A program made the position numbers and the translations under genes. This document shows positions 35,355 to 44,428 of a stretch of 64,000 nt of DNA, piece after piece (the stretch's first letter is position 1; every line of letters begins with the position of its first letter). The notes under the pieces were generated by a model, which saw only the letters and a program-made list of their open reading frames with translations, made no database searches and was not told the origin of the DNA. The stretch comes from Nostoc sp. UHCC 0926. GTDB lineage: Bacteria > Cyanobacteriota > Cyanobacteriia > Cyanobacteriales > Nostocaceae. The DNA lies in assembly GCF_028623165.1 (NCBI RefSeq), contig NZ_CP117770.1:186001-250000 (forward strand), written 5' to 3'.

Positions 35355-35603
35355 TTAATTCGGCAAATACTTAGCCAACAAATCCTGACCCTCGCCGCCC
35401 ATCTTCTCCAACATCCCCTCAATCCGCCCCATCGCCAGCGGCGACGGCGTTGAGCGTCCATTTTCCCAACGGTTAATCGTTGTATATGTAACGCCTAGAG
35501 TGGCTGCAAACTGTTCTTGCGTAAGCCCGAAGGCAAGCCGCAAATCACGAATGATTCGCCCCACCTCTGGCTGTTTGATGGCCAAGGGTTTTTTGATAGT
35601 CAT
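35355..35603 (-). CDS. XRE-family regulator, 82 aa
   Basis: A typical HTH: IIRDLRLAFGLTQEQFAATL, GVTYTTINRWENGRSTP. This short form with GxTYTTINRWENG is common in cyanobacteria next to restriction-modification genes. It lies 132 bp upstream of the methyltransferase on the same strand, so it may act as the controller of the operon. Confidence 0.85.
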   Translation of the reverse strand: MTIKKPLAIKQPEVGRIIRDLRLAFGLTQEQFAATLGVTYTTINRWENGRSTPSPLAMGRIEGMLEKMGGEGQDLLAKYLPN

Positions 35604-35862
35604 TTAATGAAAGAAACTTTACCTTCTAGCTTAAGTAGCTGATGCTATATTGCTTGTTACATATTAGTCAGGCTAAAGCTGTATGTACCCCGTACATACA
35701 CTGAAATGTATTTTTATAGTAAAATTTATTGCTTTAATTAAGGGAATTTTTTAAGTGATGTTGAACTTGAATTCTTAGAGGAAAAATTGCTAGGGGAGTG
35801 CGATCGCCCCTGCTGCGATATTTCCTCGCTTGAACGGAGAAGCGATCGCCCCATCGCACCCC

Positions 35863-36360
35863 CTACATCTGCTTCATCTTCACACCAGGGACTTCCATCA
35901 TCACCGTAGTAATCGGCACAAGCCGCCCCACAGTGGTGTAATAGCTATTCCCCACTGGCGTTGTAGTCAAGCGCTCCCGAAACCGCCGCATGGTAATCAA
36001 GAACCACTCCCGCGTTTTTGGCATCGGTAGCCTGTACAGTTGGCGAGTGTTGACAAAATAGTAAAACAGCCAATCCGCCTCAGTGTACATAAAGCAGCCG
36101 GGGGTTCCCTTCTCTAAATTGCTGTGAGTTTCAAAGAAGAGGTTACGAGTTTTATTCCACCTATCGCCCTTAATCTCAATCAAAATTTCGCTACTGTGCG
36201 TTGTCCAGATGAGGTCAACATCGCGGCGCTGGTAATCTGGGTCATCCTCAACATTAACAACACTAATAGTTTCTGACTTTGACCATAACCACGCCGCAAT
36301 GTCAGTAGCCGCCTGATTAGCTACCTGCACCGCGTCATCCATGCTGTAGGCGTAGGTCAT
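35863..36360 (-). CDS. PD-(D/E)XK-like nuclease-fold protein, 165 aa
   Basis: The ATG at 36360 is preferred, because the longer frame from 36528 would overlap the divergent photolyase gene. The core DVDLIWTTHSSEILIEIKGD supplies the Asp and Glu-x-Lys of a PD-(D/E)XK fold. It is followed by NLFFETHSNLEKGTPGCF and YTEADWLFYYFV, a pattern known from phage and plasmid hypothetical proteins. No attached DNA-binding domain is visible. It is divergent from photolyase with 67 bp between starts. Confidence 0.75.
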   Translation of the reverse strand: MTYAYSMDDAVQVANQAATDIAAWLWSKSETISVVNVEDDPDYQRRDVDLIWTTHSSEILIEIKGDRWNKTRNLFFETHSNLEKGTPGCFMYTEADWLFYYFVNTRQLYRLPMPKTREWFLITMRRFRERLTTTPVGNSYYTTVGRLVPITTVMMEVPGVKMKQM

Positions 36361-36427
36361 GGTTCCAGTTCCACCATTAAAATTTGTTAGTACTATTGTA
36401 TTATTAATTGATATAGAAAATTGAGTT

Positions 36428-37975
36428 ATGCACCTTCTGTGGTTTCGTCGAGATTTACGTTTGACTGACAATGAAATTGTTGCTTTAGCGTCTGCTAATA
36501 ATGCCACAGTTTTAGCATTCTTTATCATCGACCCTTGGTTTTATCAATGGGTTGATGTAGGTAAAGCACGGGTGCGATTTTTGTTTGAGTCTTTAGAGAA
36601 TCTAGATAGCAATTTACAAAAATTAGGCAGCAAACTAATATTATTTGAAGGTAATTCTGTAGAAATTATACAAGAATTAACTCAACAATTAATACAGCAG
36701 GGACATAGACCAAAACTCTACTTCAATCGTGATGTACAAGTTGAGTATGGTGTTAGCCGAGATAAGACCGTAGTTAATTTTTATCAAGCATTAAATCTCG
36801 ATTATCATCTGGGACTAAATAACTTTTTACAATCACAAGATAAACGTGAGCAGTGGTTCAACGAATATTACACATATCAAAGACACTCTGTTTACCCAAC
36901 TCCCACTAATATCAACACTCCATCACTTTCTCTAAACGTACCCCAAATTACATTTGATGAACTCAAACAGAAATATCGTGCTTTTTGGCAAACAGAACAG
37001 GTATATTTTATTGGTGGAGAAACACAGGCACAAGCTACATTAAATTCATTTCTTAAAAGTAGATTCAACGGCTATCATTGGAAACTTTCACGCCCAATGC
37101 TCTCACAGCTTGGGGCAACATCTCATCTATCACCACATCTGACTTTTGGGACTATTTCAACTCGCACTGTTTACCAAAGTACTAAAGCACGAGCAGAAGA
37201 ATTAAAAACTCAACCCAAGGCAGAATTCTCCCTCAAAGCTTTTCGTGACCGTCTACGCTGGCATGATAGTTTTACACAGCGCCTTTATTTTTACCCAGAA
37301 ATAGCTTACAAAAATCGTTACCCAGAATTTGATGAATGGTATACACCCCTAGAGTTACCACCAGAAAAACAAGAACTATTTCACGCTTGGCAGGAGGGAA
37401 TGACAGGCTTTCCCCTGGTAGATGCCAGTATGCGACAACTAAAAACTATGGGTTGGATGAATTTTCGCATGAGGGCGATGTGTGCCACATTTTTAACTAT
37501 CAATTGCGGTATTTCCTGGCATCATGGCGCTAGACATTATATGAACTATTTAGTAGATGGAGATTTAGCAATTGATAATTGGCAATGGCAAATGCAATCA
37601 GGTGTTACTAATCCCTTAAGTGATACTTTTCGCATATACAACCCAAATAAGAATATTCAGGAAAAAGACCCAGACCTCAAATTTATTTACTATTGGGTAA
37701 GTGAACTAAAAGGGTACAGTCTACCAGAAATTATTCAAGGTAAATATATTGGCACTAGTTCTTATCCACAAACTATTTTAGATTGGGCTAAAACCCGCAA
37801 AGTTAACGGTAAAATCATTTCTGACCTTCGGAAAAAAGTAAGAGAAAGGTTAACTCTCCAAGGTGGAACAGAATATGAAAGTGCAGTTGCAGCTAAAGAA
37901 ACAGTAAATAAATACTGGCAGCACAAAGATAGACAGTACAAAGAATTCAAGGAATTAGAGGCAGAACTAGAGTAA
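36428..37975 (+). CDS. Cryptochrome/photolyase family protein, 515 aa
   Basis: The N-terminal antenna domain starts HLLWFRRDLRLTDNEI. The FAD domain has LTFGTISTRTVY, FRDRLRWHDSFTQRL, GMTGFPLVDASMRQLKTMGW, NFRMRAMCATFL, and YLVDGDLAIDNWQWQMQSG with SDTFRIYNP. These are the conserved flavin and substrate-binding blocks. It is a DNA photolyase or close cryptochrome relative that repairs UV lesions with blue light. The W-to-N context W-H-H-G-A-R-H-Y-M-N differs somewhat from class I CPD enzymes, so subclass is uncertain. Confidence 0.9.
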   Translation: MHLLWFRRDLRLTDNEIVALASANNATVLAFFIIDPWFYQWVDVGKARVRFLFESLENLDSNLQKLGSKLILFEGNSVEIIQELTQQLIQQGHRPKLYFNRDVQVEYGVSRDKTVVNFYQALNLDYHLGLNNFLQSQDKREQWFNEYYTYQRHSVYPTPTNINTPSLSLNVPQITFDELKQKYRAFWQTEQVYFIGGETQAQATLNSFLKSRFNGYHWKLSRPMLSQLGATSHLSPHLTFGTISTRTVYQSTKARAEELKTQPKAEFSLKAFRDRLRWHDSFTQRLYFYPEIAYKNRYPEFDEWYTPLELPPEKQELFHAWQEGMTGFPLVDASMRQLKTMGWMNFRMRAMCATFLTINCGISWHHGARHYMNYLVDGDLAIDNWQWQMQSGVTNPLSDTFRIYNPNKNIQEKDPDLKFIYYWVSELKGYSLPEIIQGKYIGTSSYPQTILDWAKTRKVNGKIISDLRKKVRERLTLQGGTEYESAVAAKETVNKYWQHKDRQYKEFKELEAELE

Positions 37976-38426
37976 ACCAATAGCGCTTACCTCTAGTTAG
38001 GTGGGCGCTGATATTATTTGCGGCAACGTTTACAAGTTGCCTTTGGTGCGATGCCTACGGTGGGCTATGACGCTCCTGCGTCGCTAACGCTACGCTATCG
38101 GTGTCGCCCTTCTGAAAATCAAGCGAGGAAAAGTTGGGAAACTGCGATCGCCTTCACTTTGAGCGAGTATTTCAGCTAAAAATATACAAGCGAGGAAAAG
38201 TTAAAAAGTCAGTGATCCAAACGGGGTAGATATGCTCCCGACGCATAGCGACTTTTCGTCAAACATCGCCTGGTGATAGGTGGGTCGCTTCACCCTACAC
38301 TTTTTTAATGCATAACCAAGCAATATAAATTATACATATATCTCGTAAGCGTTCAGATTTATTCTTCAGACATTGCTAGATAAAACTAATGGTATTCAAA
38401 CACTTTTATAATTGCACTCAAGAATG
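37976..38426. repeat. Gene-free stretch with palindromic repeats
   Basis: No gene is visible. 38047-38107 is a GCGATGCCTACGGTGGGC..GGTGTCGC palindromic element. Two AAGCGAGGAAAAGTT motifs (about 38122 and 38188) are variants of the TTCTTAGAGGAAAAGTT repeat. Confidence 0.6.
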
Positions 38427-38999
38427 CTAAACATTTTGAAGTTCCAAAGAATGATATATGCTGCGAAGATGCTTTAAAGCTCTTTCTTTGCGTTTACGCA
38501 ATGTTGCTTCATTCTGAACTTCCTTACCTTGTAAAATAAAATGCAATTGAATTTCCTTCCATGATAAATCTTTGATCATCTTCAAGCTCAAAATTTCTTT
38601 TTCTTCTGGTTCTAACTTTTCAAAGGCTAGGTTTACCCTTTTGAATAATTCCTCTTCAATTTCTTCAAATACGACAAGGCTGCAATTAACATGAAATTCA
38701 ATCATGCTTTCCTCAAGTTGTAAAAATCTGTTACGTTCTCGGCTCTGTTCCCTAATGATGTTATAAGCTGTAGCTCGAATCCAAGCAAGAGGTTTCTCAA
38801 TCTGTTCGCCTTTTGCCATAAATTTGATTCCACGCATATATGCCTCATTCAGTACCCAAGTAGGACTATAAGAATTAGTCAGATTGAATTGGGCAAGGCT
38901 GCGCTTAATGAAAGCTAACATCGAGTGGGCAGAAGAACTCCCAGAATCAAGCAAGACCTGAAATTCTGTGTCAAATGCCTTACGACCACAAGATAGCAT
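38427..38999 (-). CDS. Sigma-70 family (ECF-like) RNA polymerase sigma factor, 190 aa
   Basis: Region 2 covers VLNEAYMRGIKFMAKGEQIE, then KPLAWIRATAYNIIREQSRE. Region 4 covers FEKLEPEEKEILSLKMIKDL, then SWKEIQLHF and LRKRKERALKHLRSIY, an HTH. There is no region 1.1 or 3, as in group 4 or small group 3 sigma factors of heterocystous cyanobacteria. No anti-sigma gene is adjacent. The 340-bp upstream region contains three related 26-bp boxes shared with the divergent gene at 39339. Confidence 0.8.
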   Translation of the reverse strand: MLSCGRKAFDTEFQVLLDSGSSSAHSMLAFIKRSLAQFNLTNSYSPTWVLNEAYMRGIKFMAKGEQIEKPLAWIRATAYNIIREQSRERNRFLQLEESMIEFHVNCSLVVFEEIEEELFKRVNLAFEKLEPEEKEILSLKMIKDLSWKEIQLHFILQGKEVQNEATLRKRKERALKHLRSIYHSLELQNV

Positions 39000-39076
39000 C
39001 CGATTGCCTCCAGTTAACTAAGTAGGAAGTATTACGGCTTCTTATTCGATTGAAAAATGGATTAACTTTACTTGTT

Positions 39077-39203
39077 AGTGACAAAAATGATGTTTTTGTG
39101 ACTTGTTAATAAAATTTTTCTAAATTTTTACTATTAGCGGTCACAAAAGTCAAATATTTTCACTATTCATTATGTAAGGTCACAAAACTCAAACATTCTC
39201 ACT
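39077..39203. promoter_or_regulatory. Three related 26-bp boxes in a divergent promoter region
   Basis: Boxes at 39139-39164 and 39178-39203 are direct repeats 39 bp apart (GGTCACAAAA.TCAAA.ATT.TCACT). The box at 39077-39102 is the same sequence in reverse orientation. They lie between the sigma factor gene and the gene at 39339. They could be binding sites for a regulator or alternative promoters. The spacing of about four helical turns favours protein binding on one face. Confidence 0.55.
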
Positions 39204-39338
39204 GTATAATAGGAGGTTAACCAAGCCAAATATGTTCACAAACTGGAAATTAAAAGGATACTGCGTATCTCTAACGAATCCTACAACTAGATGGATATGT
39301 AAGTCCGAACAGAATTTGGTGATAAGGAGCTAGTACCA

Positions 39339-39665
39339 ATGGTCAATTTTTCTTTCTCAAAGGAAATTAAAAATCCAGAGTTATCATTAACTCATGAGCA
39401 GAAGAACATAATCCGAGAGTATTGTTCTTTAGCAAGTCTGAGCATTTTATCAGAATCAGAAGCACAGCGGATAGCAGATATCCTAGAAATCGCTCAAATA
39501 GACCAAATACTTGATTTTTGGATGACAGAAGCCGACTATGTTATTGGTCATAATTTAAAACTAATTAATGAAAATGAACAGAAGAATTTCCAAGCTAGAT
39601 TAAGAGAGTATCTAGTAACTGATTGTGGGGACTCAAAGCAAATTACTTTTCGGCATACCAAGTAA
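39339..39665 (+). CDS. Hypothetical protein, 108 aa
   Basis: AAGGAGCT precedes the ATG at good spacing. The protein is all-helical and acidic (SLTHEQKNIIREYCSLASLS, AQRIADILEIAQIDQILDFW). The pattern of cyanobacterial small proteins found near group 4 sigma factors fits, but no function is known. It is transcribed away from the sigma gene. Confidence 0.7.
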   Translation: MVNFSFSKEIKNPELSLTHEQKNIIREYCSLASLSILSESEAQRIADILEIAQIDQILDFWMTEADYVIGHNLKLINENEQKNFQARLREYLVTDCGDSKQITFRHTK

Positions 39666-39674
39666 ATTTGTCTG

Positions 39675-39714
39675 ATAAACTAAGAACATAGTCATCACTA
39701 TGTTCTTAGTTTAT
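39675..39714. terminator. Perfect 17-bp hairpin, bidirectional terminator-like
   Basis: Stem ATAAACTAAGAACATAG (39675-39691) pairs exactly with 39698-39714 around a TCATCA loop. It sits 10 bp after the stop of the 108-residue gene and 49 bp after a convergent small gene. The T tract is weak. Confidence 0.7.
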
Positions 39715-39762
39715 AATCAGAACATAATTGAATAGCTACATTCTGCTGATTCAAAACTGAGA

Positions 39763-39912
39763 CTACAAAATAACTACTACGCAGAGTATAGCTACTAATG
39801 TTAAACAGTAAGAAGCAAACATTAAATAGGCAACAACTGCTGCCATCCCCTCAGTTTTTTGCTCTTTAATACTGCCGAGCTTGGATGCAAATGAATTAAA
39901 TAATCGAAGCAT
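39763..39912 (-). CDS. Small single-pass membrane protein, 49 aa
   Basis: The ATG at 39912 has CTGGAGCG upstream. The N-terminal half is amphipathic and basic (LRLFNSFASKLGSIKEQKTE). The C-terminal half is one hydrophobic helix (GMAAVVAYLMFASYCLTLVA, then ILCVVVIL) ending at the stop. The clean start, membrane helix and convergent terminator support a real gene. Function is unknown. Confidence 0.65.
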   Translation of the reverse strand: MLRLFNSFASKLGSIKEQKTEGMAAVVAYLMFASYCLTLVAILCVVVIL

Positions 39913-40144
39913 ATTTGTCGCTCCAGAATTATGTTTACCTTCAATAATTAGTGATAGCTACTATTAATATGTGACTGGTTTTAATACTGCTAATCATTGC
40001 TCTCAATCTTTGTATAAAAAATCACGGTATGATAGCACAAATCGCCCACTGTAGGCGATCGCCCTTACATCCCATAAAGTTGCACGCAAGAAGCGATCGC
40101 CTCAACAAATGGGAACCCTGGTAATAGTTGCGTTTCCCCACCTC

Positions 40145-40522
40145 ATGAAATTCTTGAACTTCCTCAAACCCAAACCAGCCCAGCCAACCATTGAAAGCTA
40201 CGGGCAACTAAACTCTCATGTTGAGCCAGAGCAGATGCAATCGCTGATGGAATGGCTGTTTGCTAGCTTAATGGCAGCTGGGTATGAAGGAAAATCGCAC
40301 ATTATTTGGTACGATAGCGATGCCTGTGGCGGGCGGTTACGCCATCGCCCAGACCCCAGTTTAGAGCAGAAAGTTAAAAAAGTTGTGCGCTCTGGTGAGC
40401 CAATCTTTTTGTATCGTTGCGGTGGTAGGGTGTCGTTGCCGCCTACTGGGTATTACTGGCGGATGATGGACGAACATCCATCGATGCGGATTTATCAGTT
40501 AGAGGTTAAGGATGGAGAGTGA
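40145..40522 (+). CDS. Hypothetical protein, 125 aa, with an in-frame palindromic repeat
   Basis: The ATG at 40145 (MKFLNFLKPKPAQP) is preferred over one at 40109, which lies in repeat sequence. The C-terminal region GEPIFLYRCGGRVSLPPTG, then YYWRMMDEHPSMRIYQ, is protein-like but unrecognised. Codons 40317-40348 are a GCGATGCC..ACGCCATCGC repeat translated as SDACGGRLRHR. This may be a recent insertion into a surface loop. Confidence 0.65.
   Translation: MKFLNFLKPKPAQPTIESYGQLNSHVEPEQMQSLMEWLFASLMAAGYEGKSHIIWYDSDACGGRLRHRPDPSLEQKVKKVVRSGEPIFLYRCGGRVSLPPTGYYWRMMDEHPSMRIYQLEVKDGE
40317..40348. repeat. GCGATGCC..ACGCCATCGC palindromic repeat inside a gene
   Basis: A full 32-bp element lies in frame. 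It encodes DACGGRLRH, nearly the same peptide as the element inside recD2 (DACGGRSHR). Confidence 0.85.
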
Positions 40523-40730
40523 TAAGGTTTTCAGTTCTAGCCCAAATGGGAGCGATCGCCCTTGCGTCTGACAAATTCAAGCGGACGCGAGTAGCGCGTC
40601 TCGTAGAGAGGAAAAGTTGTACCTCAAGAGCGATGCCTATGATCGGCTGCGCCTATCCACCCTTGCTTATTCGCAAGAATTTCAGGGTAAGCTAGTTGTA
40701 GCTTAATTTTTTGACGTTGATTGAGAAACT

Positions 40731-41765
40731 ATGTTGGCTGGTGCAGCTTTAAGAAAAACAGGTGAGGGTTGGGAATTTGCGTCTGAAGTAGCACTAGAAG
40801 ATTTTGTTTGGGGTAATCTACAGCAGTTATTGGGATTTACCCCCTTAAAACGCCAATACCCTGTTAAGGGCGAAGTCTGCGATATCTTGGCACTTAACGA
40901 AACGAGACAATTAGTAATTTTAGAACTGAAAAATGCTGAAGATAGATATGTTGTCCAGCAATTAACTCGCTACTACGACAACTTACTAGACGAAAAGCCT
41001 TTTTTAGCACAAATCGATTACAGCCAGCCAATTCACCTCATAGCCGCTGCACCATCATTTCACAGACATAATCTCATAGATCGCAAACACACAAAGTTGA
41101 TAATCGATTTTTTGCAAGTTACTGTTGCACAAATTAATCAAAACTTTCACTTAAATTTGAAAGATATTGATACTAATCAAACTTGGTCAATTCCTATTCC
41201 CTATCAAGAGCTAAATTTTAGTATTACATCTCAAAATATCCCAGAAACCCCCCAATTGCTTTTAGATTGGCTTGGTGCTTGTACTGGAGAAGAACAGCAA
41301 GCGATTATCAGACTCAGAGAGAAAATTCTGAGTTTTGATGGGCGAATCAAGGAAGAAGTTGAAGGGAGAAATACTATTAGATATGGTAGAGGTAAGACTA
41401 AACCAGTAGCTGAACTGTGCTATCAAAGAAAGATTAATAAACCAGTCATATTTCTATGGCTTCCAACTCCAAGTTCATTATTATTTACACAAAGAAGACA
41501 AGTGATTGGCAGAATGAGGCTGTGGATAGATGGCTCTGTTGTCACCTATGCTGGTCATATACCAGAGGGTATGGGAAGGATGAGACTAGAATCTGAATGG
41601 AATGATATGCCACGAGAACAGCGACCTCGTAATTTATATCACAGTCTTTCTTATAAATCGTTCTCTCCAGTATCAAGTTCCATCTATAAAGATTTGATTT
41701 CTACCCCTAATTCCCTAGAATCACTAGCAGATTTAGCGCTGACAAAGTGGTTGGCAAGGATTTAA
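40731..41765 (+). CDS. NucS/DUF91-like PD-(D/E)XK nuclease, 344 aa
   Basis: The N-terminal domain has the nuclease core GEVCDILALNETRQLVILEL, then KNAEDRYVVQQLTRYYDNLL: Asp in CDIL and Glu-x-Lys in LELKN. A Q-L-x-R-Y-Y helix follows, as in DUF91/EndoMS (NucS)-type enzymes. The C-terminal 150 residues are a second, unrecognised domain. The length is above NucS (about 230). It probably acts on branched or mismatched DNA; this is inference. It is followed 175 bp later by recD2, so a functional link is possible but not shown. Confidence 0.75.
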   Translation: MLAGAALRKTGEGWEFASEVALEDFVWGNLQQLLGFTPLKRQYPVKGEVCDILALNETRQLVILELKNAEDRYVVQQLTRYYDNLLDEKPFLAQIDYSQPIHLIAAAPSFHRHNLIDRKHTKLIIDFLQVTVAQINQNFHLNLKDIDTNQTWSIPIPYQELNFSITSQNIPETPQLLLDWLGACTGEEQQAIIRLREKILSFDGRIKEEVEGRNTIRYGRGKTKPVAELCYQRKINKPVIFLWLPTPSSLLFTQRRQVIGRMRLWIDGSVVTYAGHIPEGMGRMRLESEWNDMPREQRPRNLYHSLSYKSFSPVSSSIYKDLISTPNSLESLADLALTKWLARI

Positions 41766-41940
41766 AGTCATTGGCTTAATATTTGGCTTTAAGAGATACT
41801 GCTTTGAGCGATGCAAAAGGCGGTAAACTACGCTATTTTCCATAATTTCCTGTATAGTACATAAATACTATTAAAGTTAGCTCTATTACTTCTAAAACAG
41901 TGAGTATCGAGTATAATGGCTGCGCCGTTTCCTAAAAGTG

Positions 41941-44205
41941 ATGTCCACCACACCCCTACCAAGCCAGCAGCAAGTTAACGCTACTCCCAAACATGAATCA
42001 ATTACCGGAGTAGTAGAACGCCTGACCTATTACAGTCAAGAGTCGGGTTATACTGTGGCACGTTTGCAACGTCCTGGCGCGAAGGAACTAACTACGATTA
42101 CTGGTAGCTTTGCAGATATCCAGCCAGGACAAACGCTGCAATTAACTGGTTTTTGGCGCGAACATCCCCAGTATGGTTTGCAGTTTCAAGTTGTTAACTA
42201 CAACCAAACCAAACCTGCAACTCTCACAGGAATTGAGAAGTATTTAGGTAGCGGTCTAATTAAAGGTGTGGGGCCTGTGACTGCCAAACGCATTGTTACT
42301 CATTTTGGGATAGAGACTCTAGATATTATTGAAACCCAAATCGAGCGCTTAAGCGAAGTCAACGGCATCGCCAAAAAGCGCATTGCCATGATTCAAAGAG
42401 CTTGGAATGAGCAAAAAGCCATCAAAGAAGTGATGGTATTTCTGCAAGGTCACGGCGTTAGCACAACTTACGCAGTCAAAATTTACAAGCAGTATGGTGA
42501 TAAATCCATAGATACAGTTACCCATAATCCCTACCAGCTAGCAACTGATATCTATGGCATTGGTTTTTTAACTGCTGATAAAATCGCCCGTAATTTGGGG
42601 GTTCCTCCCGATTCAGAATTTAGATATTGTGCTGGACTTGTTCATGTTTTAAGTGAAGCAGCAGAAGATGGACATTGCTATTTGCCACAGCCAGAACTAA
42701 CACAGCAAGTGGTAGAAAAATTAAAAACTCCTGACCATCAACCAACAGAAGATGCGATCGCTCAAACTATTAAAGATATGGCTTTGAAAGATGAGCTAAT
42801 TAGAGAACGTGATGCCGATAAAACGCTTAATTGCTACAAACCTACTTACTTCTACACTGAACAAAACTTAGCCCAATTGGTACGCGATGCCTGCGGCGGG
42901 CGTAGCCATCGCCTTTCCTACCCCATCAGTTCTGATATTCCTCGCGTCCGCGCTTGGTTGGAGCGTTTTAGCAGTAGCCGCAAAGTTTCACTATCACCCG
43001 AACAGCAACAAGCAGTAGAGACGGCTGCTTACTCTCGATTCACAGTAATTACAGGTGGCCCTGGTGTGGGAAAAACATTCTGCACTAGCACCATAGTCAG
43101 TTTGTGGAAGGCAATGGGTAAATCAATTGCCCTGGCTGCACCAACTGGACGGGCTGCCCAAAGGTTAGGTGAGATGACAGGGTTGGAGGCAAAAACGATA
43201 CATCGCCTTTTGGAATTTGACCCCAGAACTCGCAGTTTTAAATGCGATCGCACCAACCCGTTGCCCCATAGTGCAATTATTGTAGACGAAGCCAGTATGC
43301 TCGACTTGTTTCTAGCATATTCGCTGGTTGATGCAGTTTCCGAAAATGCTCAACTCCTGTTAGTGGGAGATATTGACCAATTGCCATCGGTAGGTGCGGG
43401 TAACGTGCTGGCTGATTTAATTAATTCGCGTCAAGTGCCTGTGGTGCGCCTCACCCAAGTATTTCGCCAAGCTGCTACTAGCAAAATTATCACTGCATCG
43501 CATCTAATTAACCGGGGGCAATATCCCAACATTGAATCAATTTCTGACACACCTCAATCTGATTGTCTTTGGCATGGTGGAGGATTACAACCAGAACATG
43601 GTGTGCAAGCAATTAGCGAGTTGATTACTGATTTTATTCCCAAACTTGGTTTTAATCCTGCTACTGATGTACAAGTGCTTGCACCAATGACAAGGGGATT
43701 AGTTGGTACACGCAATCTCAATAATGTACTGCAACAGTTAATTAATCCACCTAGTTCAGAAAAAATTGAAGTAACCAGGGGTGGGACTATTTTTAGAGTT
43801 GGTGACAGGGTAATTCAATTAACCAACGATTACCAACGCGAAGTTTTTAACGGCGATGTGGGATTTATCACTACAATTGATACTGAGGAACAGGAAGTAA
43901 TCGTTCAGTATCAAGAGCGCGATGTTACTTATGATTATGCTGACATGAATGAAATTGCTTTAGCCTGGAGCGTTAGTATACATAAGTCGCAGGGTTCTGA
44001 ATACCCAGTAGTGATTTTGCCTTTGTACACGCAACATTACATGATGCTGACTCGGAATTTACTTTATACAGGGTTGACCCGTGCCAAGAAGCTGGCGATT
44101 ATTATAGGCAGCAAGAAGGCAATCAGTATGTGCGTTCGTTCTACAAAGTCCCAGGAGCGATATACCCGATTACGGCAGAGGTTGGTTCAAGTAGCGTTAC
44201 AATGA
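41941..44205 (+). CDS. recD2: RecD2-type SF1B DNA helicase, 754 aa
   Basis: The N-terminal RecD2 extension has GVVERLTYYSQESGYTVARL and GSGLIKGVGPVTAKRIVTHF (helix-hairpin-helix). The SF1B motors follow: Walker A TGGPGVGKT near residue 372, DEASMLDLF (II), VGDIDQLPSVGAGNVL (III), RLTQVFRQ (IV) and LAWSVSIHKSQGSEYPVVIL (V), LLYTGLTRAKKLAII (VI). It is a 5'-3' helicase that unwinds from free ends, without RecB/C. A GTG at 41938 is an alternative start. Codons 42884-42912 are an in-frame palindromic repeat before the motor domain. Confidence 0.93.
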   Translation: MSTTPLPSQQQVNATPKHESITGVVERLTYYSQESGYTVARLQRPGAKELTTITGSFADIQPGQTLQLTGFWREHPQYGLQFQVVNYNQTKPATLTGIEKYLGSGLIKGVGPVTAKRIVTHFGIETLDIIETQIERLSEVNGIAKKRIAMIQRAWNEQKAIKEVMVFLQGHGVSTTYAVKIYKQYGDKSIDTVTHNPYQLATDIYGIGFLTADKIARNLGVPPDSEFRYCAGLVHVLSEAAEDGHCYLPQPELTQQVVEKLKTPDHQPTEDAIAQTIKDMALKDELIRERDADKTLNCYKPTYFYTEQNLAQLVRDACGGRSHRLSYPISSDIPRVRAWLERFSSSRKVSLSPEQQQAVETAAYSRFTVITGGPGVGKTFCTSTIVSLWKAMGKSIALAAPTGRAAQRLGEMTGLEAKTIHRLLEFDPRTRSFKCDRTNPLPHSAIIVDEASMLDLFLAYSLVDAVSENAQLLLVGDIDQLPSVGAGNVLADLINSRQVPVVRLTQVFRQAATSKIITASHLINRGQYPNIESISDTPQSDCLWHGGGLQPEHGVQAISELITDFIPKLGFNPATDVQVLAPMTRGLVGTRNLNNVLQQLINPPSSEKIEVTRGGTIFRVGDRVIQLTNDYQREVFNGDVGFITTIDTEEQEVIVQYQERDVTYDYADMNEIALAWSVSIHKSQGSEYPVVILPLYTQHYMMLTRNLLYTGLTRAKKLAIIIGSKKAISMCVRSTKSQERYTRLRQRLVQVALQ
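42884..42912. repeat. Palindromic repeat inside recD2
   Basis: GCGATGCCTGCGGCGGGCGTAGCCATCGC lies in frame and encodes RDACGGRSHR around residue 315-325, in the linker before the first motor domain. Confidence 0.85.
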
Positions 44206-44245
44206 TTGCGCTCTCACCTTGACAAACTGCAACTCTACCTGAACG

Positions 44246-44425
44246 AGAAAGAGCGATGGCGTACCCGCCATGAGGCGGTGGCGATCGCTCCCCAGAAAAT
44301 TCTTAGAGGAAAAATTAAACAAGGTAGAGGTACGTAGCTTGCCGCCAACTCTTGGAGATGCTCCGCGTAGCTTGCTTCCACGAAGTGGTACGGCATCGGA
44401 ACTAGGAAGCGAGGAGAAGTGGCGG
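44246..44425. repeat. Repeat mosaic between convergent genes
   Basis: Contains a GCGATGGCGTACCCGCC..GCGATCGC element, TTCTTAGAGGAAAA at 44300-44313 and a degenerate CTTGGAGATGCTCCGCGTAGC..CACGAAGTGG hairpin (about 44353-44390). No gene. Confidence 0.7.
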
Positions 44426-44428
44426 ATG

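Noticed and set aside
39077-39203. CRISPR-associated transposon (CAST) end repeats
   Set aside because: The GTCACAAA boxes recall Tn7-like CAST ends, but no tnsA/B/C, tniQ or Cas12k gene is in the window and the boxes lie in a divergent promoter region.
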